NCBI RefSeq assembly: GCF_011075055.1
Contig: NC_058149.1
Span: forward strand, 5,586,449 to 5,650,448
Origin: Mangifera indica
Lineage: Eukaryota > Streptophyta > Magnoliopsida > Sapindales > Anacardiaceae
Direction of reading: 5' to 3'
DNA length: 64,000 nucleotides
The position numbers and the translations under genes were made by a program. Positions 35,894 to 47,600 of the stretch are shown one piece after another (within the stretch, counting starts at the first letter, position 1; every line of letters starts with the position of its first letter). The notes beneath the pieces are model-generated. The model saw only the letters and a list, made by a program, of their open reading frames with translations. It searched no databases and was not told the origin of the DNA.

Positions 35894-37114
35894 GCTCTAA
35901 GGCATTGAACTTCCATGGAGTCATCAGGATACTTATTAAAAGGGTAAAAATATCCTTGATGTAAAATATTCTGAAGATTTTTTTACCAATTAATGAAGTT
36001 GCTTCTAGTGAGCCTATTTTTTAATTTCAAGAATTGATAGATATGTTGGGTTTGGTATAGTGATTTTGTGCTCTACAATTTAGAGATAAAAGAATTAGTA
36101 ATTTTATTTAATTATCAAAGTTCATTTTAACTACAAATTTGATAATTAAAAAATGTTCTCACTATTTTCTTCAAGCCAGTAGCCCTTACTATTGAATTTG
36201 GGAAGTTCTGATGAACTTCCTAGTGGACAGAGATCTCATCACATTAAATCTCCCCTTTACTTTGGCAAACAAGTTTGAATGAATCAAATAGGGAAATTTC
36301 AAATTAATTATCAAAAGCTTATAATCTCAAGTCAAGTGTTAACCCAATAAATCATGCGACCTCAAATGTGAATCTCGGTATTAGTAGGGTAGATATTACA
36401 TATCTCTTCGCATTGACAAATGTATTCTCTCTTTATGCCTCTAACATACTTCACCTTCACTTTGGCCAACAAAAATAATATATTAGTGAAATCGGACCAC
36501 CATGATTATCACCTAATTCTACACCTAGTATGAATGTACCATTCATTTTGGCAAACAAGGTTCCAACAAATAGGGTTTAATTAAGGTATCATTTTGAAAG
36601 ACACCAATTAAATGTTAGACTTAATATTTAAATTGAGAGTTTTTTTATTTAGTCTTATCATATTTTAGTTGCATGTTAGATGATATTTGCAAAATAAAAC
36701 CTATACATGTATTCTACAACGTAAAAATAAAATGTACCAGTACACAACCATAACTAATGTCGAGTCGCTTGAGCTAAAAGTAGTTTCACTAGTCAACCTA
36801 GGTGAATCTCCATATTTAAGTCTTCATGCTTCTTCTTTCATCTCTAATTTTCAATTATTACATGATTTTGTTCCCTAGTTACAATTTTCTAAGAAAATAA
36901 AATAGCATAGTCTAAAGAATAAAGAGGATAAAGGCAGAATGTGCAGACCCTTTTTAAGAATTGCAACCCAAAAATGAAATAAAAATAAAAACCATCTACA
37001 AAGTTTATTGGTTGTGTACTAGGCACCATGCATACATACATCCATACATATACATAACAATTAAAATTCGTTTTTAATTATTATTATCTTAAGTGTCAAA
37101 TTACATTTTGGATT
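35894..37114 (-). other. Copia leader with start of gag (copy M5)
   Basis: Minus strand. 37114-36010 is leader with CTTTGGCAAACAAG-type motifs at 36254-36273, 36404-36422, 36450-36473 and 36539-36560. 36010-35894 is the start of gag (SILEIKK, KYPDDSMEVQ-like). Gag then runs straight into an LTR at a seven-base shared word (see findings). No open frames of note. Confidence 0.6.
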
Positions 37115-38014
37115 CAAGTCAAATTCAGACATAGACCAAGATTAGCTTTTAACAAAGCGTCATGGCCACCCAAATAATAAAATGTCAGCAAACATCTATA
37201 TAAGTTTCTATAATATCACAATTACGTACAATTCAATCTTTTCGTCAATCGATATCTCTCGTAGTTGAGATATAGAAGTGTGTCTATCATAATAGTTCCT
37301 CAATATGAGCTAATACACATTAATGACTTACACAGATTCAGTTATAATCTCATCCTACTGTGGCAATACATTGAAGCAGTCATAAATATCTTTTAGCATT
37401 TGTATATGAGATATCTTCTTATATGCTCAAGAGTGACAAATCCTTTATTGATCAACCACAACCTTCATTTATCTCATAATATGGTCGTTCACTATCTTTA
37501 TAATACCCCTATTATGGAGATATATTGAATAGTGTCAAATTATACTAATCTTTACATCAGACAGTCTGGCGACCTCAAGTCAAGGGATCACATCTACCCA
37601 TGGTGTTCAGAAGATTTGTTCTATAAACACTAGAGTAACCATCCATATAGATATCCTCTGGTGGGATTAATCCAAATAACATGTCTAAAATGTGCACCCA
37701 TGTGTTACACCAACTGTCAGCAAACAGCTTTGACATGTGAGAACTATCGCCATCTTTTAGTGAGGTTACTTAACACTATGATAATCTTATTACCATTACA
37801 TATGCCTTTGGTTATTGTAATATTAGGATTATATAGGGTTTCTATGGTCAGTCGTCTGATCCTCTCATCACAATTTTACCATTCTAAAGATATGTTATTT
37901 GCACAATTATATAAAAGACAAGTATATAAACTGAATAACTATAATTTTTTTTATTAATTAATAAGATAAATTACAATTACAAATGTCAATGGCTCTAAGG
38001 CATTTAATTTAACA
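37115..38014 (-). repeat. 3' LTR (partial) of copia copy M4
   Basis: Minus strand start TGTTAAATTAAATGCC at 38014, directly after a purine tract (AAGTGAAAGAT). It matches plus-strand 18390-19330, then breaks off at about 37115 into a leader. Only about half of the 1.75-kb LTR is present. Confidence 0.75.
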
Positions 38015-38029
38015 ATCTTTCACTTACAC

Positions 38030-39800
38030 TATAGTTAATCAGTCATGTATTCAATGCCCAATCCTATTACGTGTCTGTAATGCTTCAACTATGAGGCTTT
38101 GTTAATGTGTCAGCCAAATTGTCATTTGTATTACTCCTTTCTATCTGTATGTCATTTTGTTGAATAATCTCTCAGATAAGATGATATCATTCGAGTATAT
38201 GCTTAGACCTCTAATGAGATCATGGCTCATTTGCTTGAGTAATCACGCCTTTTTTGTCATAATAGAGATCAATCGACTCAGTAATGTTTAGAACCACTCC
38301 AAGTTTTGTCACAAACTTTTTGATCCATACAACCTCTTTTATTGCTTTTGAAAGGGCAATTATTTAAACTCTATTGTAGAATCAGTCACTGTACTTTTTT
38401 TGGAACTTTTCTAGCTTACTGTATCATCATTCAAACAAAACACAAACCTAGATTGTGATTTAAAGTCATCTCGATCAGTTTGAAAATTGGTATCACTGTA
38501 GCCTCAAATAGTGAGTTTATCCTTAGTCATTCTCAGGTACTTTAGGATGTTCTTGATAGTTCTCTAATATTTTTCACTTAGATCAAGTTGATATCTATTA
38601 CAAACACTCAAGGTGTATGAGACATCAAGTCTCATACATAGTATGGCGTACATGACTGATCCTATAGTTGAGGCACATAGATCCTATTCATCTTATCTCT
38701 CTCAAATTATAAAGATGAACACATTTTTTTAAAAGATATATATAATGGGACATGGGTAGGAATCCTTTCTTAGATTCCTCCATAAAGAATCTCGTCAAGA
38801 TATTATTTATATACAAGCTTTGACTTAAGCCCAACAGTCTACGCTCTCTATCTCGATAAATTTTAATCCTAAGAATGTAGGTTGTTTCTCCTAAATGTTT
38901 CATGAAAAAACACTTGGATAACCAAGCCTTTACCGACAAATTTGGTATGTCACTTCCAATAATCAAGATGTCATCGATATACAATACTAAAAATACAATA
39001 TCCTTCCCAGTAACCTTCTTATACATACAGCTCGTCTTCTATTTTTATCAAACTAAACTCTCATACAGTTTCATTAAAATGAATATTCTAACTTTTGAAA
39101 GCCTGTTTAAGCCCATAAATGGACTTTTGCAACTTGTATTCTTTATTAACTTATCTAGCAAGAATAAAACCATCGGGTTATGCCATGTAGACGTCCTCTA
39201 CAAGGTTCCATTCAAAAAGGTAGTTTTAACATTCATTTGAAGGATTTCATAGTTATGGTATGCAGCAATAGTAATTATAATCCTAATAGACTTAAGCATA
39301 ACAACTAGCGAAAAGGTTTCATCATAGTCAATGCATATTTGTGTGTGAAACCTTGGCAACTAGTCATGCTTTATATGTATGCACATTACTTTTCATGTTA
39401 GTTTTCATTTTGAAGACTTATTTGCATCCTATGAGTTTTACTCCTTCAAGTGCATCTACCAAAGTCCATTTTTTATTCTGGTAAATTAAGTCTATTTCAA
39501 TTTTTATGGTATTCAACCATTAACAGAATCTAAACTCAAGACATTGTCATCATAAGTCTTAGGTTCATCATTAATGATGACAAATACATTGTCATGTTGA
39601 GTCATAAAAAAACCAAATCTTTTTGGTTTACGACGTACTTATGTAGATCTACGTAGTTCTTCTATGCTTTGAGGTTGTTCTTTTTGAGATTGAGAAATTT
39701 CCTCAAGATCAACTATCTATGATGGCATATCATCTTATCTAACATCTGTGATATCTTGTGGTATAGGAACTTAATCAAGTTCTACCCTTCTCTCACTGGT
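38030..39800 (-). pseudogene. Copia M4: RT and RNase H, broken
   Basis: Minus strand. RT lies from about 39760 down, with the lead-in near 39640. The second half is open at 39026-38688: the catalytic VLYIDDILIIGSD and then YILRIKIYRDRERRLLGLSQ. RNase H occupies 38680-38040 in several frames (SITGLIDLYYDKKG-like near 38270, LTKP-like near 38095). Stops and shifts throughout. Confidence 0.85.
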
Positions 39801-41150
39801 CTTCCTGAGAATAATTTTTTTCTCAAGGAACACACCAATACGAGTAACAAAGCAAAAACACTAGTCTTCTTGAGAATAAATTCTTTCTCAAAGAACATAC
39901 TGATATGAGCAACAAAGACTTTTCATTCCTCTAAGTGGTAGAAGCATAACCCTTAGTTTCCTTCGAGTACCCCATGAAGATACACTTTTCAAACTTAATG
40001 TTCAGCTTGATTAAAGTCAATTTCTTAATATAAGTTTCACAGTCCCAAATCCTCAAGTATTCTAGATTGGGTTTTTGTCCAATCCATAACTCATATGAAT
40101 TTTTATCCATATATTTAGATGGGACATGGTTTAACGTATAGGCAGCAATCTCTAGGGCATGCCCCAGAAAGACATGGGTAGGTCAGTTAAACTCATCATG
40201 GACCTGATCATTTCCATTAAAGTCTTATTCCTCTGTTCAAATGCACTATTATGTTGTGGTGTACTGGAAGGAGTGAGTGGAGAGACTATCCCATGTTCCT
40301 TCAGGTATCCTCTGAATTTAACACTTAGGTATTCACCACCATAGTCACTGTGAAGGATTTTAATTTGTTTCCTAAGTTATTTCTCTACCTTGTTTTTTAA
40401 TTCTTTGAATTTATCACAGTATTCAAACTTGTGTTTCAACAAAAATACATTCTTATCTACTAAGGTCATTATTAAATGTGACAAAATAAGTTTCCCGATA
40501 TCTAGTATGCACTATTATGAGCCAACACACATTATTGTGAATGATCCCTAACAATTTAGTCATTCTTTCACTGTGTCTGGTGAAGGGTGCTCGGGCATCT
40601 TATCGAATAGGCATGATTTGCATTCATCATAAGATTAGAAATCAAATGATTGCAAGACTTTTTTTTTCAAGAAGTCTTGATATGTGTTTCGGTCCTATAA
40701 GGCCTAGCCTGCGATACCATTGATATAAGGTATTCAGTTCGTTTGTTTTCAAATGTTTATTATTTTTGCACATTAAGAATTTCATTATCCTATTTTAGAA
40801 TGTACAAACCATTATGCAAATTAGTCATTCCATAAAGAGTATTATTAAAACTAATAGTTATAGTACCACCAGCAATAAAAGATAAATATTCTTCCTTGTT
40901 TAAAACAAGCACAAAAATTATTTTTTTAGAAACAGGCAGAACATAATAGCATCTATTTAATTCTAAAACAAGTCCAGTGGACAACCTAAAATAATAAATT
41001 CCTATAGCTAGTGTAGCAACGCGTGCTCCATTTTCAACTCAGAGGTTAACCTCTCCTTTGGCAAGCAATCTACTATGCCACAATTCTTGCATATCACAAC
41101 AAATATAAGTACCACTTCTTGTGTCTACAACCTAGGATGAACAAGGGAAA
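39801..41150 (-). pseudogene. Copia M4: protease and integrase, broken
   Basis: Minus strand. Protease: about 41150-40790, with STGLVLELNRCYYVLPVSKKIIFVLVLNKEEY in one open stretch (40984 downwards). Integrase: 40740-39960, with zinc region and TPFTRHSERMTKLLGIIHNNVCWLI near 40600-40520, and GTPQHNSAFEQRN-like sequence at 40260-40230. YELWIGQKPNLEYLRIWDCE lies around 40100-40040. Many stops. Confidence 0.85.
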
Positions 41151-41470
41151 TAGTTTATCTCAATGACAAACAAACCTAAAGTAGAGGTTTTAGCTACCTT
41201 TTTCTTCTTGTTTTCTAAGAAAGTCTTGTAATGTCTCCTCTAGTGATCAACTTTGCCACAATAAAAGCAAACAACCTTTCTCTTTCCCACACCACCTGTT
41301 GGTTGAGTAGCAGTATTTGATTGCTTCTTTGCTTTAAACTTGGGTTTAGCCTTAGCTTTGCCTTTTCCTTTAGCTTGAATCTATGTGTATAGGCTTCAAC
41401 CATAAGCACATTAGTTGAATCTACCTTTCATACCTCTTGTTCAATCTACGTGAGCATATACAGTAATTCT
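41151..41470 (-). pseudogene. Copia M4: gag C-terminal part
   Basis: Minus strand. Lysine-rich tail plus a zinc knuckle CFYCGKVDH in which a stop follows the His. The first two thirds of gag are missing: at about 41475 the sequence switches to a leader. Open frame 41409-41215 reads the same region in a wrong frame. Confidence 0.75.
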
Positions 41471-42140
41471 TGGTAAAAGTGTACCCTTCGCTATGTTGAA
41501 CAAGGTTCCAATGAACAGGGGCTTAATTAGGGTATCATATTCGACAGATCTAATGTGATCTTAGATTCAATATTTAAATTGAGGGTTTTAATTAATTAGT
41601 CTCATTAAATTTGATGTCGCATGTTAGGTGACATCTGGAAAAATATAAGCATTCATATCCATCCAACAACGTAAAATTAAAATGTGTCAATACATAGTCA
41701 TAACTAATGTCAAACCTCTCGAGTCAAAAGAGATCTGACTGGTCAACCTAGATGAATATTTTGTCTTTGGGTCTTCATCTTTGCACTTGTCCTTTTCGCC
41801 TCTAGTCTTCAATAATTACATGACTTTATTTCTTAGTTACATTATTTTAAGAAAATAAAATAACAACCTAAACTAAAGAAGAAAAGGAATTAAATCAGGG
41901 TGTGAACCCAAAGAAAATAAATAAAATAAAAACATTCTCATCAGTTCATTTGCTGTGTACTAGGTACAATGCATACATACATCCATACATGCATATTGAA
42001 TTAAAATTAAATTTTAATTATTAATTAGTCAAGTGTTAAATTACATTTTTATCCCTAAAACTTTGCAAACTAATTGTTCAACCTCATGACTCAAGAAAAT
42101 TTCAGTTTTAGTTCCAATTCAATTAAATGCAAACCAAAAT
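41471..42140 (-). other. Copia leader fragment
   Basis: Minus strand; matches the leaders at 31201-32300 and 36010-37110, including the motif at 41484-41505 and the CATACATACATCCATACAT run near 41973-41991. No gene. Confidence 0.6.
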
Positions 42141-42880
42141 TTGGAACTCAGCTTGTTTGAAGTAATTTCTTAATATACGCTTCACAACCCTAAACTTTTA
42201 GATACTCTAAATTAGGCTTTCGCTCAATCCATAACTTGTAAGGAGTTTGGTCCATAAACTTGAACAAGACACTTCACAATCCGAAACCTTTAGATATTCT
42301 CGATTAAGTTTTTGCTCAGTCCACAACTTGTAAAGAGTTTGGTCCATAGACTTGGATGGGACATTTGACAACCCCAAACATTTAGATATTCAAAATTAGG
42401 TTTGCACTTAGTCCACAACTCATAAGGAGTTTGGTCCATAAATTTGAATAGGACACGGTTCAGTGTATACAAGGTTATTTTTAGGGAATAGCCTTAGAAT
42501 GACATGAGTAGATTAATGAAACCCATCATAGACCTGACTATATCCATCAAGGTTCAATTACTCCATTCAAATACACCATTGTATTATGGTGTACCTTGAG
42601 GAGTGAGTTCAAACAATATCTCATATTCTTTTAGGTATTCTTTGAACTTAGTAGTTAAGTATTCACCTTTTCAATTATTTCAAAAGATCTTTATACTCTT
42701 TCATAACTACTTTTATACCTCCTCCTTAAATTCTTTGAATTTTTTTTAAGTATTTAAATTTGTGTTTCATAAAAAACAAATAGTCATATTTACTGAGATG
42801 TAATAAGAGTAATCATATATGGCTTGCACTATTAGAGGTCCACACATATCACTATAATCGTTAATTTATTTTTGTTAACT
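42141..42880 (-). pseudogene. Copia integrase fragment (copy M6) with 92-bp triplication
   Basis: Minus strand. Integrase C-terminal half: from about 42870 (YGYLFFMKHKFK-like) through GTPQYNGVFEWSN-like sequence at 42600-42540 and LNRVLFKFMDQTPYELWTKC at 42470-42400. The last stretch is present three times in tandem with a 92-bp period. Because 92 is not a multiple of three, the copies read in different frames and the product is destroyed. Confidence 0.8.
42180..42455 (-). repeat. Three tandem 92-bp units in integrase
   Basis: Units at 42180-42271, 42272-42363 and 42364-42455, each exactly 92 bp with no gaps, and each sharing GGAGTTTGGTCCATA or a one-base variant. Unit 3 continues into intact flanking integrase. 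The copies have diverged visibly, so the event is old. Confidence 0.9.
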
Positions 42881-44627
42881 AGTAATAAAAAATTTCAAGA
42901 GACTACTCGAGGTCGTTAAAAGTGCATCAATGGAAACTAATATATCAGTTATATTAATGTTGCTTGAGCTAGGGACGGGGATGAATAGATTCCAACAAGA
43001 CCTTTCTCCTATTAGTTAATAATCTTGTGTATTTTTAACCTAATACTCTCGTAACAATTTCATGCATATTAGTTTTTCTATCATGCATTCATACGTATAT
43101 CATGCATTCTGTGATCTTCCTCATGAAATCTCTGCAACCTAATCTTTTTTGTTTCATGTCGTCTTTTAATGCAAGAAAACCTCATTCAAGGTTCAGGCCA
43201 GCAACGCTTGTTGGGTTTGGTTACTTACGGAGAAAAGCCATTAAGATGTTTGCTTGGGGATCAGATGCTGAACAGTGGATCACTCAACGGTGTTCAATAC
43301 AAATCATATAAAAGTTTATGAATGCACCCAACATTGCAACAACCTATTAATAATTTACCAATGAAAATTGCCAATCAACTCCCATGTTCATTTCACAGGA
43401 TCCTGCAGTCTAATACTATCAACATTCTAAACAGCCATTTCAAGATCCTTAGAGGGCGATTGAAAGCAAAGAAAACAACATTTCACACTAACATAACAGA
43501 ATATATGTATTTTCATTTCATTTTCATCATAATAGCAGCACTTGTTCTTAGTTCTATTCAGAGTTATATCTGTCTGTTCCATTTTGACACAATATGAATA
43601 ATACCCATTTATCAATCTTTGTTTTTGGTTCAAACAGTTTGTCATTTAAGAGCTGCATTATTTAACAGTCCTAGCCAGTATTGGACCCATCTTTTCAACC
43701 AAGAGGGGGAATTTCACAAGAAAAAAAACAAAAAATAAAATATAGGCCAGACATCATTATACCAATCCATCCACGTGTTGCAAACATATACCTGAAAAGT
43801 AAACAACGTGTTAAGAAATGGATGGAAGAGTATAGCCATGAAACAATAACAAAACAACTAGAATACGATCAGAGGACACAACCTAAGAAAGAAAATTAAC
43901 AAAAGCTTGGGGAGAGCAATGGAGTAACAATCAGTATTACAATATCACTAGATAATTGACCAGAGAGTTCACTAAATCAAGAACCTGTCCATCTTTTTCC
44001 ATTACTGAATTAATGATTCAACCTGATGAAGAATATTTATACAGCTATAATTGGCAACAATACTTTCAGATTAGACAAATTTACTTTTATTCTTTCTGTC
44101 TGCTGACATACTTACTGAAGACGAGAAACCATAATAACATTCAATAACATTTAAGCATCCACACATAATCTCCATATAGCTATCCACTTTGAAAAATCAA
44201 GATCTGATAAGCTCAAATGTACTAGAGATAGTGAAACAGGAAAAACAGCTATAGACTATTATAAATAACAGTTTGAACTTGAAATATGCATGCATATGTG
44301 TTTATGCACGCTTTTAGGACAGAAGTTTGGGTTTATAGAACAAGACAACATAAACAATGAAATGGAACAAGAAGAAGTATGATCACTAAATTGTATTCCT
44401 CTTCAATCAATTTAGCCTTTCAGTTTCTTATCACAATAAAAAATAAATAAAAATAAAAGATGTCTAGAAAATAAAATCAGAAGTAGTAAGGTATTGATAA
44501 TTCAAAATCAAATATTCCCAAACAGGCATATTATAGGCACCAGACTCTTGCACAGCGAATATACCAAGGAAACAGAAGTTTTTAGCCAAGCTACCTGTAC
44601 AGAAAATAGATCACAATGATCAATCTT
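42881..44627. other. Intergenic DNA downstream of epimerase gene
   Basis: Several open frames of 60-90 codons (43102-43311, 43322-43597, 43681-43899) show no recognisable domain and no retroelement similarity. The last part, immediately below 44628, must include the 3' UTR of the minus-strand epimerase gene. I see no tRNA or structured RNA. This is the first stretch in the window that looks like ordinary gene-flanking DNA. Confidence 0.5.
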
Positions 44628-47600
44628 TCAGCTGCTGAGAAGAACTTTCTGAGGATCAAGTTGCCCACTGCAGTAACTTGAAGGAACAGCAGAGAGTTCC
44701 TGCCTTCCTCTCCACTCTTCACCAGGTTTTAGTGTAATAGGCTTTTCAATAGCAGCCGCCTCCACACACAGCATATGCTTGTACTCATCATCACCAAAAT
44801 CAACCATAGCCTTTGCTTTCTTATCCCATGGATTCCACACCACTGCATTAAAAGGAGGCATGAAAAACCCACATACACTGAAACAAGTTAAAGTAGCTTA
44901 TATAAAAGGTCATCTAGAAACATTTTTTACAAACATTATAAACTGTCATAACAATTTTTGGAAAGAAAAGAAAATCTGAAAGTTTTCTGTGTTTCTAACC
45001 TTACCACCCTGCAAAGTCTTACAAAACTTACAATATATCATGTCATCAAGAACTCTAAACCAACATCATAATGGTCTCAAAAACCTCCGTATGAACAAAC
45101 CCAGTGATGTTTATATGCTTCAATTCATATGCCATCTCAATTATGTACATAAATACGTAAGCAGCAAAAATAATTAAACTTGGAGGCAATAAAATGATGA
45201 AAATTGATCCATGTGATTCCGAACTTGAGTGGGAGGAAATATAGGAAAAGAAATAGTGCTCAAGCTCAATGTAGTGATATGTTTTAAAAGATACTTCTTA
45301 AATTTAAATAAAGGGTGGTTTCAGAATTCAACTCTCTCTTTTCCTAAAGCATGATTGCCGATACGAAAATCTATATGACCTCATTTTATTCCTTTTGTAA
45401 ACCGTATTCTGTTGAACTGGTAGACATGTAATGAACCCACATTTCACTCGTTTATCCAGGTTTACTGATTTTTCTATCTTTTAGTACACTCTTGGTTCCA
45501 AACTCTTTGAAGCTTTTATACACACGGCTTATGCAGTCACAGTATTCATATAACCACATTTCAACTTATTCAAGCTATTAACACAATGGAATATTAGGTG
45601 TTGAACTCGTTTCATTTGACAGAAGCAATAATGTTAAGGCCATTATTTTATTGCATTTTTGCCTGAGAAAAATATAGATCTCCCAGCTAACATAGCAAGA
45701 TACATTGATATCAAATAAAAGCCCCCATATATTACCAAAAACATTGCTAATAAAAGTATACAGATAAAATTAGTCTCACCAGCATCTGGAAGCCCATCTT
45801 TACGAATTACAAATGTTCTCTTCTTTTCATGATCCAGAATTGCAATCTTTGTAGGAGTGCTCAGATATATTTTGTCCACCTGTGTAACCACAAAAGTATT
45901 ACCAAAACATTAGAGCTAAACATAGAATAAGCACACCCGTAAAAATATGGTATCATAAACTCACTTCTGATTCAAATGTTATTGCATCTCCTTGTTCAGT
46001 AAAACGCTCCTTGTTCTGTAAGTTGTCAAGATAATCCAGTGTCTCTAATCCCTCAACACGAACTTCACTGAGCACAAGCAACAAACCCCATTTAAGGACA
46101 ACACAAATATGCAGAACATAAACTCAACCATTTGTTGCCCAAAATTAAGACTTAACTTCATATCAGTTTCACTAACTCAAATAGTATCAAGAAGCAAAAC
46201 ATTAGAGCCAACCATAAACATAAGCATACACAGTTTCTCCTGAAAGTAATGCCTTACAGACATATTTCTAGTGACAAAAACTAAACTTGATAGATTTGAA
46301 GATGGTCAGCCCTAAAACTGATTGCAATGTAGATAAATTGTGGCCAGTGTTTCCTGTACCATCTCATTGCTAAATTAAGAGCCATAATTTCCCCTGAAAC
46401 TAAATAGATAACTGACAGCAAGATTTATGCTGCACTTGTAGAAAAAGATTACAACCTAATTTCAAACTCAGCATAATAAGATTGATTCAGATAACTCATC
46501 ACATATTTGTCAGCAATTGTTTCATATTCCTACGTATTCATCTCAATTAAGTAACCAAAAGGTTCCATCAAAAAATTTGGCATCAGATACAATCAGCTTT
46601 GGTAAAACGAGAATAAGTTGTAAATCAAAGATCACAATCTATTGATAACTAATTTCATCTCACCCATGTTACTCATTTAAGTAACTTCTTTCACCCAATT
46701 TTCAACCACATTTGATTAGTTCCCTTATTTTAAATAGTTGTTTTTTCTGATTTTCCCAAATGACAAGCAAAGTTTAAATTTTTGGACTAGAAAATAGCAT
46801 TAATAAGGCTAAGAACTTGCTAAAAGGTACCAGAAGTGCCATGCACCCAGGCCTAGTAGACAAATTGGTTAACACAACCAAAATCCAAGACTATTTGTTT
46901 GAGGAAAATTCACTTTTCAGGAATGCAGCTCATACGGCTAGGAGAGTTCAGAATGTTAATGATAATTTGGCTCCCACAATAAATAATAAACCCCTTAGGA
47001 GTCAATACAGCATTTGAAAATAAGTTTAAGAAAGCAATGTAGGTCAACTAAAGTTCTGAATCCAGAACATTGGAATGTTGTACTTGGATACCAACGATAT
47101 TATCAAACATGTAGGATGGAGCCAGCATGGTCCTTTTGAAATAAAGGACTTCATTAGGTTTTTTATGTGATCCATAGAAGAGCAAGAACATGTGATTCAA
47201 TAATGAAGGACTATGATAAGAGTGTGATAGGCTAGATAGCATTAAAAACATTGACAATAGATGCTAGCGTTGGATTTGAACCGAGCTTGTTCAAACTCGA
47301 GCTTGAGTTCGGCTCAAACGAGACATAAATGAACCCGAGGTTGAGCTACATAGTTGAGCAACTCGTGCGGCTCATGAGCCAAGCCGCTTGTGTCATAATA
47401 ATAATTTTAAAGTGAATAATGCATTTCACTTTAAAATTTTCATTAGTCAAAGAACTAAAAAGACAATAGTTCTTTACAGACCATCATTGCTAAATTAAGA
47501 GCCATAATTTCCCCTGAAACTAAATAGATAACTGACAGCAAGATTTATGCTGCACTTGTAGAAAAAGATTACAACCTAATTTCAAACTCAGCATAATAAG

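Noticed and set aside
46817..47017. A 66-codon open frame repeated identically six times in the tandem array (and a 69-codon frame on the other strand at 47048-47257)
   Set aside because: Identity follows from the DNA being identical. The frames lie within an intron, have no recognisable domain, and no silent-change pattern can be assessed with one variant base.
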